A stretch of 13,119 bases of DNA from Flavobacteriales bacterium UBA1820 (lineage in GTDB: Bacteria; Bacteroidota; Bacteroidia; Flavobacteriales; UBA1820). The position numbers were made by a program, and so were the translations under genes. Below the pieces are notes generated by a model. It made no database searches. It saw only the letters and a list, made by a program, of their open reading frames with translations, and was not told the DNA's origin. This document shows positions 1 through 7,847 of this stretch, one piece after another; the stretch's first letter is position 1; every line of letters starts with the position of its first letter. The stretch covers positions 6,008-19,126 of the forward strand of contig DCEW01000062.1 of the NCBI GenBank assembly GCA_002314265.1, in the 5' to 3' direction.

Positions 1-50
1 CCGCCGAGGCTTCGGCCGAGGCCGAAGCCGAGCAACAGACACAGGAATGA
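1..50 (+). CDS. 3' end of an unidentified gene (partial)
   Basis: Reading from base 3, the frame stays open and ends at TGA 48-50, giving a 15-residue tail AEASAEAEAEQQTQE. Alternating Ala and Glu is typical of flexible acidic C-terminal tails on some Bacteroidota proteins, but nothing here identifies the gene. The Ala-Glu codons create a perfect inverted repeat at 8-29 (two 10-base arms around GA); no T-run follows it, so I read it as coding rather than a terminator. The next gene starts 33 bases downstream on the same strand, so the two may be co-transcribed. Confidence 0.5.
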   Translation, partial: AEASAEAEAEQQTQE

Positions 51-83
51 ATCTCTATTAACTGAAAAACAACGACGATACGC

Positions 84-1577
84 ATGAAAAAATGGACGAC
101 ACTCTTGGCTGTCCTGACACTCTTTTCTCTCGGGGTGCAGGCAGTTGAACCGGGCGCGGCGGAAGGCCGGGCGAAAAAGGAAAAAGCTATCCGCAACTAT
201 GTCCGCGAACTTGAGCAGGATTCCTTGATGAACACCACCGCGTGGAGCATCGTGATCCGCAATGTCAAGACCGGGGAGACGCTGGTCGAACACAATCCGA
301 AGACCTCGCTCGCCGGGGCGTCGATCACCAAACTGCTCACCACCGGAGCCGCGTTGGTAAGCCTGGGGGGTGATTTTCACTACACCACCCGTTTGGCGTA
401 CAGCGGGCAAGTGGTCGATTCGACGCTCTACGGCACTCTGTATGTGATCGGGGGCGGCGACCCGACGCTCGGATCGGATTACGACAAATTCCTCCCGGGG
501 ATCGATTCGGTGTTTTCCGTGTGGAAAAAAGCCCTCAATCGGGCCGGTATCGCCCGCGTCGAAGGACGCATGGTGGCCGACAGCCGTTATTTCACCCTCG
601 AACCGATGATCGACTCCTGGTCTTGGGACGATGCCGATACTTATTACGGAACCAATGTGCAGGGACTTTCGTTCTTTGAGAACAAATGCTACCTGAGCTT
701 CGAGCCTTCCGATACGCTGGGGCGTCCGGCACGTTTTACCGGCGTCTTTCCCCAAACCCCGGGGCTGACGGTGATCAACCGCACCCATACGGTCGAAGGT
801 CGCTCCAATGGTATCTGGCTCAATGCTTCTCCGCTTCATCCGCTGGAGCACTTCGCTACCGGCACGCTGGGGGCAGAGCGGGGAGAGGTGACCGAGACGG
901 GAGCCAACCGTGCGGCCGGGCTTTCGCTGCTGTGCGAGTTCCATCGCTACCTCTGCCCCGCAGGGGATCCGGGAGAGGTGGAATACGTCCTGTGGGATTC
1001 CTATACCGAACCTTCCGATACGACGGCTCCCGGACAAGTGATCTTGGAGTACGATTCGCCTGCCCTGCGGACCATCGCCTCGGTGACCAACAAGTACAGC
1101 GACAACATGTACGCCGAGACTATCTTCCGGACGATGGGAAAAATCCTCGGGAAGGGGGATACGCGCAGCGATGCCCGCCGGGTGGAGCTCGCGGTGCTGG
1201 ATTCGATCGCGCCCGGCAGCCAGACGCTCAACCTGCAGGACGGCAGCGGGCTTTCCCGCATGTCGTTCCTCAATGCGGGGTATTACGCCGATTTCCTCTG
1301 CGGGATGTACCGTACGGAGGCTTTCGACGACTTTTTCGCTTCGCTGGCCGTTCCGGGCGGGGAAGGGACGTTCAAGAATACGATCCGGGATTGCCCTACG
1401 CGCACCCGTTTGCACATAAAGAGCGGCACCCTGTCCGGGGTGCGCGGTTTGGCCGGCTACAGCCTCAACGAACAGGGGGAACTTCTGTGTTTTGTGGTGA
1501 TGGTCAACCGTTACCACTCTCTTTCCCCCATTTCTACCCGCTTGAACCGTCTCCTGGAGCTGATCAGCGCGTACTAA
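84..1577 (+). CDS. dacB: D-alanyl-D-alanine carboxypeptidase/endopeptidase, PBP4 (peptidase S13) family
   Basis: Penicillin-binding protein of the S13/PBP4 type, which trims or cleaves D-Ala-D-Ala stem peptides and cross-links of peptidoglycan in the periplasm. An N-terminal signal peptide (about residues 1-20, likely cut after VQA) fits export. All three active-site motifs are present in order: SITK with nucleophile Ser80 and Lys83, SDN at 339-341, and KSGT at 446-449 followed by a hydrophobic Gly-rich strand. The DGSGLSR stretch at 386-392 is also characteristic of the family. The long gap between the first two motifs matches the inserted domains typical of PBP4. At 497 residues the length is normal and the protein looks intact. 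The ATG at 84 is chosen because it opens the signal peptide; no Shine-Dalgarno is visible, which is usual in Bacteroidota. The gene symbol is by family resemblance. Confidence 0.93.
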   Translation: MKKWTTLLAVLTLFSLGVQAVEPGAAEGRAKKEKAIRNYVRELEQDSLMNTTAWSIVIRNVKTGETLVEHNPKTSLAGASITKLLTTGAALVSLGGDFHYTTRLAYSGQVVDSTLYGTLYVIGGGDPTLGSDYDKFLPGIDSVFSVWKKALNRAGIARVEGRMVADSRYFTLEPMIDSWSWDDADTYYGTNVQGLSFFENKCYLSFEPSDTLGRPARFTGVFPQTPGLTVINRTHTVEGRSNGIWLNASPLHPLEHFATGTLGAERGEVTETGANRAAGLSLLCEFHRYLCPAGDPGEVEYVLWDSYTEPSDTTAPGQVILEYDSPALRTIASVTNKYSDNMYAETIFRTMGKILGKGDTRSDARRVELAVLDSIAPGSQTLNLQDGSGLSRMSFLNAGYYADFLCGMYRTEAFDDFFASLAVPGGEGTFKNTIRDCPTRTRLHIKSGTLSGVRGLAGYSLNEQGELLCFVVMVNRYHSLSPISTRLNRLLELISAY

Positions 1578-1614
1578 AACCGAGATTATAACACAAAAAA
1601 CGGAGCAAAAGGGT

Positions 1615-1622
1615 TATCTTTG
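1615..1622 (+). promoter_or_regulatory. Bacteroidota -7 box upstream of purL
   Basis: TATCTTTG matches the Bacteroidota primary sigma -7 consensus TAnnTTTG. It lies in the 118-base gap between the PBP4 gene and purL, about 73 bases before the purL ATG. No clear TTG-type -33 element is visible at the expected distance, so the call rests on one box and its position. Confidence 0.5.
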
Positions 1623-1695
1623 TCCTTTCAGGGAGAAGGGGAGGAGAAGTCCCCGTTCCGATCGATACGAATTACTAAAACACGCCGATAAAAGC

Positions 1696-4600
1696 ATGCT
1701 TTCTTTCTTCAAATCTTCCGCCGACGTGGTGTACGTGGTGGAAACCGACGAATACCTTTCCAACGAATCGCTCGAACGCCTCTCGTGGCTGTTCGGTCAG
1801 GCGCATCAGATGCTTCAGCCCAATTATCCCGGCCGTTACATCGGCCCCCGCAAGGAGATGATCACCCCTTGGAGTACCAATGCGGTGGAGATCTGCCAGA
1901 ACATGGGCATCACCGGGGTCAAGCGCATCGAGCAGTTCGTCGAGGAAGACCGGGTGGAGGTTTTCGACCCGATGCTCTATCAGAAGTATGACGGTTTGGA
2001 CCAGTTCCTCTTCACCACTTCGCGCCGGGCCGAGGACATCGTCGAGATCGAGGACATCCGCGCGTACAACCAGCAGGAAGGCTTGGCTCTTTCCGAGCAG
2101 GAGATTGCCTACCTCGAAGGCTTGTCCAAAAAACTCGGCCGTCCGCTCACCGACAGCGAGGTATTCGGTTTTTCCCAGGTCAACTCCGAACATTGCCGCC
2201 ACAAGATCTTCAACGGCGAATTCGTCGTCGACGGGCAGAAGAAAGACCTTTCGCTCTTCAAACTGATCAAACGCACCACCGAGCAGCAGCACGACTATAT
2301 CGTCTCGGCCTACAAGGACAACGTCGCTTTCCTCACCGGGCCCACCGTCGAACAGTTCGCCCCCCAGCGCGGGGACGAACCCTCGGAGTATGCCGTTACG
2401 GACATCGAATCCGTCATCTCGGTCAAGGCCGAAACGCACAACTTTCCCACCACCGTCGAGCCGTTCAACGGGGCAGCTACCGGTAGCGGCGGCGAGATCC
2501 GCGACCGTCTGGCCGGCGGAAAGGGGTCGCTGCCTTTGGGAGGAACGGCGGTGTACATGACTTCCTACCCCCGCAGCGAAGCCGGTCGTCCCTGGGAGGA
2601 AGCGATCAAGGAACGTCCCTGGTTGTACCAGACCCCGCTCGATATTCTCATCAAAGCCTCCAACGGCGCTTCGGATTTCGGCAACAAGTTCGGTCAGCCG
2701 CTTATCTGCGGTTCGGTGCTTACCTTCGAGCATCAGGAGGACGGCCGCACCTTGGGATACGACAAGGTCATCATGTTGGCCGGCGGCGTGGGCTTTGCCA
2801 AAAAGCGGGATGCGCTCAAGGGCCAGCCGGAAAAGGGCGACAAGATCGTCGTGCTGGGCGGGGACAATTACCGCATCGGCATGGGCGGGGGCGCGGTCTC
2901 CTCGGTGGATACCGGCCAGTACGCTTCGGCTGTAGAACTCAATGCCGTACAGCGTTCCAATCCGGAGATGCAAAAACGCGTGGCCAATACCATCCGTGCG
3001 CTCACCGAGGCTTCGGAAAACCCCATCGTCTCCATCCACGACCACGGTGCAGGTGGCCACTTGAACTGCCTTTCGGAACTGGTGGAGGATACCGGCGGTA
3101 CCATCCAGCTCGATGCCCTGCCGGTGGGCGATCCGACTCTTTCGGCCAAGGAGATCATCGGCAACGAGAGTCAGGAACGCATGGGGTTGGTAGTTAAGGA
3201 AAAAGACCTCCAGCTGCTCAAAAAGATCGCCGACCGCGAACGCAGCCCGATGTATGTGGTGGGCGAGGCTACGGGCGACATGCAGTTCCGTTTCGAGAGC
3301 CAGCGTACCGGCCGTGCGCCCATCGACCTGCAGCTCTCGGACATGTTCGGTTCGGCCCCTAAGACGGTGATGGAAGACCACACCGTCCACCATGCGTACC
3401 ACGAGGTGGAATACGACCCGAGCAAGGCGGAGCAATACATCGAAAATGTCCTGCAACTCGAAGCCGTGGCGTGCAAGGATTACCTGACCAACAAGGTGGA
3501 CCGCTGCGTAACCGGTCGGGTGGCGCGTCAGCAGACGGTAGGTCCCTTGCAGCTTCCTTTGAGCGATGCCGGGGTGGTGGCTCTGGATTATCGCGGCCGG
3601 GAGGGCATCGCCACTTCCATCGGTCATGCGCCCGTAGAGGCGTTGATCGATCCGGCGGCCGGCTCCCGTCTTTCGGTGGCCGAAGCGCTGACCAATATTG
3701 TATTCTGTCCCCTCTCGCACGGCTTGGGCGGAGTGTCGCTCAGTGCCAACTGGATGTGGCCCTGCCGCAATGAAGGCGAGGATGCGGCCCTGTATGCAGC
3801 GGTTCAGTCCTTGTCCGACTTTGCAGTAGCCCTGGGCGTAAATGTGCCCACTGGAAAGGATTCCCTGTCCATGACCCAGAAATACAAGGACGGCAGCCGG
3901 GTGATCGCTCCCGGGACGGTTATCGTTTCGGCGGCGGGCGAAGTGTCCGACGTGCGCGGCGTGCTGTCGCCCTGCCTGCGTCGCGGGGATGAGTACCGGA
4001 TCGTGTACATCGATTTCTCGGGATCGCCCCGCCAGTTGGGCGGCTCGGCCCTGGCGCAGTCCCTGGGCTTTGTCGGCACGAAGACCCCGGATGTGAAGGA
4101 CCCGCAGTATTTCAAGCAGGCATTCTCGGCCGTACAGCAGCTTTTGAGCGAGGGTTGTGCAGTAGCCGGACATGACGTGTCGGCCGGAGGTATCCTGACG
4201 ACCTTGCTGGAGATGTGTTTCGCGCAGGTCAACCTGGGAGCCGAGATCGATCTTTCCGCCCTCGGAGAGGACGATGCGGTCAAACTGCTTTTCGCACAAA
4301 ATCCCGGCGTGGTGCTCCAGGTGAGCGACGTGGAGGCCGCCAAAGCGGTGTGCGATCGCTACGGGGTGGCTCTCTGGGAGATAGGTCGCGCCAAGGCGGG
4401 AAAAGACCTCAAGATAAAGAACGGTGGACAGTCGCATGTCTTCGACGTGCCGCAGCTGCGCCAGAAGTGGTACCGCTCTTCGTACCTGCTGGACTGCCAC
4501 CAGAGCGGAAAGCAGAAGGCGGCCGAGCGTTACGAGAACTACAAGCAGCAGCCCTTGAGCTACGTGTTCCCCGAAGGCTTTACCGGTCGGGCGGAAGACT

Positions 4601-5397
4601 TGGGTCTCGATCCGAATCGCCGCACCCCCACGGGCATCAAGGCGGCCGTGATCCGCGAGCAGGGATCCAACTCCGAACGGGAGATGGCCCATGCGTTGTA
4701 CTTGGCCGGATTTGACGTCAAGGATGTACACATGACCGACCTGATCGAAGGGCGCGAAGACCTCTCGGATGTCAACTTTGTCGCAGCAGTGGGCGGATTT
4801 TCCAATTCCGACGTGCTGGGCTCGGCCAAGGGTTGGGCCGGTTCGTTCCGCTACAACGAAAAGGCACGTCGCGCGCTGGAGAACTTCTTTGCCCGGGAGG
4901 ACACCCTCTCGCTGGGTATTTGCAACGGTTGCCAGTTGTTCGTCGAGTTGGGCTTGATCTATCCCGATCATGCGGACAAACCCGCGATGTGGCACAACGA
5001 TTCGCACAAGCACGAGTGCAGTTTTGTCAATGTGGACATTCCCGAAAACCACAGCGTGATGTTCTCCTCGCTCGCCGGGGCGCGGCTGGGCGTATGGGTG
5101 TCGCACGGGGAGGGCAAATTCCATCTGCCCTTGTCGCAGGATGCCTACCACATTGCGGCTCGCTATACGTACAGCGGCTATCCGGGCAACCCCAACGGTT
5201 CGGACTACGACGTCGCTGCCTTGGCGTCGGCCGACGGCCGCCATTTGGTGATGATGCCGCACATCGAACGCAGCATCCATCCTTGGGCGTGGGCGTATTG
5301 CGATCCTGCCGTCCAGCGTCAGGAGGTAAGCCCTTGGATTGAGGCATTCGTCAATGCCCGCAAGTGGGTGGAACAGCACAGAAACGACAAGAAATAA
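1696..5397 (+). CDS. purL: Phosphoribosylformylglycinamidine synthase (FGAM synthase), large single-chain form
   Basis: Catalyses the fourth step of de novo purine synthesis: FGAR + glutamine + ATP to FGAM. At 1,233 residues it is the large single-chain type, close to the roughly 1,295-residue enterobacterial enzyme. The N-terminal PurS-like region covers about 1-130, and a linker carries HCRHK at 166-170. The synthetase core has the KAETHNFPTTVEPFNGAATG signature from residue 244 and a Gly-rich SIHDHGAGGH segment, with a second synthetase half after that. The C-terminal class I glutaminase domain begins near residue 980; it shows the nucleophile Cys1076 in GICNGC and the His1189/Glu1191 pair in PHIER. 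All catalytic elements look intact. A likely promoter lies at 1615-1622. The ATG start has no Shine-Dalgarno. The small membrane protein follows 31 bases later. Confidence 0.98.
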   Translation: MLSFFKSSADVVYVVETDEYLSNESLERLSWLFGQAHQMLQPNYPGRYIGPRKEMITPWSTNAVEICQNMGITGVKRIEQFVEEDRVEVFDPMLYQKYDGLDQFLFTTSRRAEDIVEIEDIRAYNQQEGLALSEQEIAYLEGLSKKLGRPLTDSEVFGFSQVNSEHCRHKIFNGEFVVDGQKKDLSLFKLIKRTTEQQHDYIVSAYKDNVAFLTGPTVEQFAPQRGDEPSEYAVTDIESVISVKAETHNFPTTVEPFNGAATGSGGEIRDRLAGGKGSLPLGGTAVYMTSYPRSEAGRPWEEAIKERPWLYQTPLDILIKASNGASDFGNKFGQPLICGSVLTFEHQEDGRTLGYDKVIMLAGGVGFAKKRDALKGQPEKGDKIVVLGGDNYRIGMGGGAVSSVDTGQYASAVELNAVQRSNPEMQKRVANTIRALTEASENPIVSIHDHGAGGHLNCLSELVEDTGGTIQLDALPVGDPTLSAKEIIGNESQERMGLVVKEKDLQLLKKIADRERSPMYVVGEATGDMQFRFESQRTGRAPIDLQLSDMFGSAPKTVMEDHTVHHAYHEVEYDPSKAEQYIENVLQLEAVACKDYLTNKVDRCVTGRVARQQTVGPLQLPLSDAGVVALDYRGREGIATSIGHAPVEALIDPAAGSRLSVAEALTNIVFCPLSHGLGGVSLSANWMWPCRNEGEDAALYAAVQSLSDFAVALGVNVPTGKDSLSMTQKYKDGSRVIAPGTVIVSAAGEVSDVRGVLSPCLRRGDEYRIVYIDFSGSPRQLGGSALAQSLGFVGTKTPDVKDPQYFKQAFSAVQQLLSEGCAVAGHDVSAGGILTTLLEMCFAQVNLGAEIDLSALGEDDAVKLLFAQNPGVVLQVSDVEAAKAVCDRYGVALWEIGRAKAGKDLKIKNGGQSHVFDVPQLRQKWYRSSYLLDCHQSGKQKAAERYENYKQQPLSYVFPEGFTGRAEDLGLDPNRRTPTGIKAAVIREQGSNSEREMAHALYLAGFDVKDVHMTDLIEGREDLSDVNFVAAVGGFSNSDVLGSAKGWAGSFRYNEKARRALENFFAREDTLSLGICNGCQLFVELGLIYPDHADKPAMWHNDSHKHECSFVNVDIPENHSVMFSSLAGARLGVWVSHGEGKFHLPLSQDAYHIAARYTYSGYPGNPNGSDYDVAALASADGRHLVMMPHIERSIHPWAWAYCDPAVQRQEVSPWIEAFVNARKWVEQHRNDKK

Positions 5398-5428
5398 GGG
5401 ACGCTCCCTCCGCACAGGGATTTGAACG

Positions 5429-5833
5429 ATGAAAAAACGACCGATAAAAAAACTGTTTTTGGTGACCGTAACGGCCATTGCGGTGGTGCTGCTGGTGCTG
5501 GTCATCTGGGTGTATTCCACCGGTGGAGGCTCGAACAATCCGCTGGACAAGCCTTGGGATGCCCGCAGCTATGAGCAGGACTTGAAGCAGGCGCTGGAGA
5601 TGCTCACCCCGGATGATCAGACGGCACTGATCGGCGGCCTGATGTACAGCCAGAAAGAAAAGACTGCCCAGGGAAAGACCTACCGGGACTTTCTCGAACA
5701 GGGGCGGCAGATGCAGCGTGAGTTCATGGATACCGTAGCGTTGGATATGGAGGAGTTTTTCCGGCAGGATAGTCTGCAGAAAGATTCGCTCCGCCGGGCG
5801 GGGAACGGTGCATGGCAAGACGCTGAGAATTGA
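5429..5833 (+). CDS. Small single-pass membrane protein, function unknown
   Basis: I do not recognise this 134-residue protein. A basic N-terminus (MKKRPIKK) is followed by one hydrophobic segment at about residues 9-30, then a Gly/Ser/Asn linker and a charged, largely helical domain rich in Gln, Asp, Glu and Lys. The positive-inside rule puts the C-terminal domain outside the cytoplasm. The segment has no lipobox Cys, so it is probably a membrane anchor, or less likely an uncleaved signal. The gene begins 31 bases after purL and has GC-rich codon use like its neighbours, which argues for a real gene co-transcribed with purL. No strong Shine-Dalgarno precedes the ATG. Its TGA stop (5831-5833) abuts the tandem repeat region. 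Confidence 0.7.
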   Translation: MKKRPIKKLFLVTVTAIAVVLLVLVIWVYSTGGGSNNPLDKPWDARSYEQDLKQALEMLTPDDQTALIGGLMYSQKEKTAQGKTYRDFLEQGRQMQREFMDTVALDMEEFFRQDSLQKDSLRRAGNGAWQDAEN

Positions 5834-5841
5834 CCGGGGGC

Positions 5842-5990
5842 GAACCAAGGGGCCAAGAGAGCACCAGAGGGGAACCAAGGGGCCAAGAGAGCACCAGAGG
5901 GGAACCAAGGGGCGAGAGAGTTTTGGAGGTGGGCCAGAGGGAAACCAAGGGGCAAGAGAGCACCAGAGGGGAACCAAGGGGCGAGTGGAC
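5842..5990 (+). repeat. Purine-rich tandem repeat (about 30-bp unit, five degenerate copies)
   Basis: The core GAACCAAGGGG recurs with starts at 5842, 5872, 5902, 5942 (AAACCAAGGGG) and 5971. The first two units are identical 30-base copies (5842-5871 and 5872-5901) that continue with CCAAGAGAGCACCAGAGG. The third is about 40 bases and carries a divergent TTTTGGAGGTGGG insert, the fourth is 29 bases, and the fifth is a partial copy running into unique sequence. The array fills most of the 221-base gap before yggS and gives the plus strand a strong purine bias. No stop codon interrupts the yggS frame across the array, where the units would encode repeats of GEPRGQESTR. I do not recognise the repeat family. 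Confidence 0.9.
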
Positions 5991-6040
5991 TGGGGAGATG
6001 AACCCAGGAGATCCCAAGAGGGGGATTCAAGAGAAGAGAG

Positions 6041-6047
6041 AAGGAGG
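6041..6047 (+). promoter_or_regulatory. Strong Shine-Dalgarno of yggS
   Basis: AAGGAGG lies 7 bases before ATG 6055. It fixes the YggS start at 6055 rather than in the repeat-derived open frame upstream. A full-strength Shine-Dalgarno is unusual in Bacteroidota and is absent from most other genes in this window. Confidence 0.8.
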
Positions 6048-6054
6048 ACAAACC

Positions 6055-6720
6055 ATGAGTGAGATCGAAGAAAATATCCGGAGTGTGCGGGCATCGCTCC
6101 CGCCTGCCGTAGAACTGGTGGCCGTGTCGAAGACCCATCCGGTGGAAGCTATCCGGGAAGCGTATCGCGCCGGACAGCGCGTCTTCGGGGAAAACAAAGT
6201 GCAGGAGATGTGTGCCAAGCAACCTGAACTACCCGGGGATGTCCGTTGGCACTTGATCGGGCATTTGCAGAGCAACAAGGTGAAGTACATCGTGCCCTTT
6301 GTCGAAATGATCCAAAGCGTCGATTCCGCCGAACTGCTTGCCAAGATCGATGCGGCGGCAGGCAAGGTGGGGCGCAGGATCGATTGTCTGCTGGAAGTGC
6401 GCATAGCCTGCGAAGAGACCAAGTACGGACTCGAACCCGAAGCAGCTCTTGCTTTGGCCTTGAGCGAACAGACTCGCCGTTTGGAACACGTGCGGGTGCG
6501 CGGGCTGATGGGCATGGCTTCCAATACGCCGGACCGGGAGCAGGTGCGTCGGGAGTTTTCCTCGCTCAAGGCTCTGTGGGACCGACTCCGGGAACAGGAC
6601 CCGACGATGGACGTGCTCTCGATGGGCATGAGTGGAGATTACCCCATTGCGGTGGAATGCGGCTCGACGATGGTGCGGGTGGGCAGCCGGATCTTCGGGG
6701 CGAGAAATTACAACGTGTAA
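6055..6720 (+). CDS. yggS: YggS/PROSC family pyridoxal-phosphate-binding protein
   Basis: A 222-residue PLP-binding, alanine-racemase-fold protein of the YggS/PLPBP family, which helps vitamin B6 and amino-acid homeostasis and has no established enzyme reaction. Family motifs are clear: VAVSKT with the PLP Schiff-base Lys26, FGENKVQE, WHLIGHLQSNK, and the C-terminal MGMSGDYPIAVECGSTMVRVGSRIFG phosphate-binding block, seen here in two adjacent parts. The length is normal for the family. The start at 6055 is chosen because it gives the usual N-terminus and has a strong Shine-Dalgarno. The same frame is open upstream for 75 more codons, back to a TTG at 5830 that overlaps the previous stop. That stretch is repeat-derived and low in complexity, so I do not include it. 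The exonuclease gene follows 29 bases later, probably in one operon. Confidence 0.95.
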   Translation: MSEIEENIRSVRASLPPAVELVAVSKTHPVEAIREAYRAGQRVFGENKVQEMCAKQPELPGDVRWHLIGHLQSNKVKYIVPFVEMIQSVDSAELLAKIDAAAGKVGRRIDCLLEVRIACEETKYGLEPEAALALALSEQTRRLEHVRVRGLMGMASNTPDREQVRREFSSLKALWDRLREQDPTMDVLSMGMSGDYPIAVECGSTMVRVGSRIFGARNYNV

Positions 6721-6732
6721 AGAGATTATCGT

Positions 6733-6740
6733 AGAGGAGG
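6733..6740 (+). promoter_or_regulatory. Strong Shine-Dalgarno supporting a GTG start
   Basis: AGAGGAGG lies 9 bases before GTG 6750. An in-frame TAG at 6741-6743 leaves GTG 6750 as the only start that keeps the exonuclease motif, which begins five codons later. The nearby ATG at 6754 is out of frame. Confidence 0.75.
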
Positions 6741-6749
6741 TAGAAAGAG

Positions 6750-7847
6750 GTGTATGCGGTAGTGGATTTGGAAACCACCGGCGGGCGTTTCAGTGAGGAG
6801 GGCATCACCGAAGTGGCGATCTATCGTTTCGACGGGCATCAGGTGGTCGATCGGCTCGTTTCGCTGGTCAATCCCATGCGGCCCATCGATCCGTATGTGA
6901 CACGCCTGACGGGGATCGACAACAAGATGCTCCGCCGTGCGCCGCGTTTTCACGAGTTGGCCAAACGCATCGTCGAGATTACCGACGGATGTGCGATCGT
7001 GGCCCATAACGCCGACTTCGATTACCGGATGCTTCGCCAGGAGTTTGCCCGCTTGGGTTATGTGTACGAGCGCAACACGATCTGCACGGTCAAGGAATCG
7101 CAACGGCTGATGCCGGGCTTGGAAAGCTATTCCCTTGGGAAACTATGCCGCACGCTGGGTATTCCGGTGGCGGCGCGCCACAGGGCCTACGGCGATGCCG
7201 AAGCGACGGTGCGCCTGCTGGAAATCCTGATCGAAAAAGACACCTCCAAACAGATCGTCAAGATGGCGGCCCGGCCGCCTCACCGGCTTTCCCGCCGCGA
7301 GATGAAGTATCGCCTGATCCTCGACACCCTGCCTACTTTTTCCGGGGTGTTCCAGATCCTGGACAAGGATAAAAACATCGTTTACATCGGCCGCTCGAAC
7401 AATATTTACAAGCAGATGACTCACCTGCTTTCGCTCGATACGCAAGTCGGGCGGGCGATCCAGGAGGCGATCAATACCGTTACGTGGGAGGAAGTACCCA
7501 GTCAGCTGATCTCCTACCTGAAGTACATCGGCCAGGTGCGTGAGATCGAGCCGCCCTTGAACGGAAAACTCCGGCTTCGGCGCATGACGCGCTCGTTGGC
7601 TTCGGCCTTTCCCCGGGACAAGACGATGCTCATCTTCGATAAAGGGCAGAAGGTCTCCGAGCGGGCGGTGGTGCTGGTGGAGAACGGGCAGTTGAAAGGC
7701 TATGCGTATGCTGACCTGAACCACCAGGTAACGAACCTCGATGTGCTCCGTTCGCGGCTTACCCCGTTGGAGAATACGCCGGATTATCTCTACGCCATCC
7801 GTGCCTATGTGCGTCGCGGACAGGGGGTAACGGTGGAGTATCTGTAA
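6750..7847 (+). CDS. DnaQ-like 3'-5' exonuclease fused to a degenerate GIY-YIG-like domain
   Basis: A 365-residue, two-part protein. Residues 1 to about 165 form a DEDDh exonuclease of the DNA polymerase III epsilon type. Exo I DLETT has Asp6 and Glu8, Exo II HNADFD has His86 and Asp91, and Exo III HRAYGDA has His144 and Asp149, so this domain looks catalytically complete. Residues about 195-275 resemble the UvrC/Cho GIY-YIG fold: GVF at 199-201, VYIGRSNNI around Tyr212, and an EPPLN end at 267-271. By my hand alignment to UvrC, the catalytic Arg position is Gln222 and the catalytic Glu position is Tyr259, so this nuclease site is probably dead. Residues 280-365 are a further unassigned domain. 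Translation starts at GTG 6750. DnaQ-UvrC-like fusions are known in DNA repair, so a repair or processing role is likely but inferred. Confidence 0.88.
   Translation: MYAVVDLETTGGRFSEEGITEVAIYRFDGHQVVDRLVSLVNPMRPIDPYVTRLTGIDNKMLRRAPRFHELAKRIVEITDGCAIVAHNADFDYRMLRQEFARLGYVYERNTICTVKESQRLMPGLESYSLGKLCRTLGIPVAARHRAYGDAEATVRLLEILIEKDTSKQIVKMAARPPHRLSRREMKYRLILDTLPTFSGVFQILDKDKNIVYIGRSNNIYKQMTHLLSLDTQVGRAIQEAINTVTWEEVPSQLISYLKYIGQVREIEPPLNGKLRLRRMTRSLASAFPRDKTMLIFDKGQKVSERAVVLVENGQLKGYAYADLNHQVTNLDVLRSRLTPLENTPDYLYAIRAYVRRGQGVTVEYL

Noticed and set aside
8..29. Perfect 10-base inverted repeat near the start of the window as a terminator
   Set aside because: It lies inside the coding tail and follows from Ala-Glu codon repetition; no T-run follows.
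1638..1654. Small hairpin (GGGGA/TCCCC, 7-base loop) in the purL leader as a possible riboswitch
   Set aside because: The stem is only 5 bp and the rest of the leader matches no riboswitch I know; at most a minor leader hairpin.
1675..5550. A 1,291-codon open frame on the minus strand covering all of purL
   Set aside because: It is an antisense shadow of the real purL frame. Its product is low-complexity, rich in His, Arg and Gly with no domain, and GC-rich codon bias removes stops in this frame.
5842..5990. CRISPR array
   Set aside because: The units abut without unique spacers of constant length, and the copies diverge and differ in length, so this is a tandem minisatellite.
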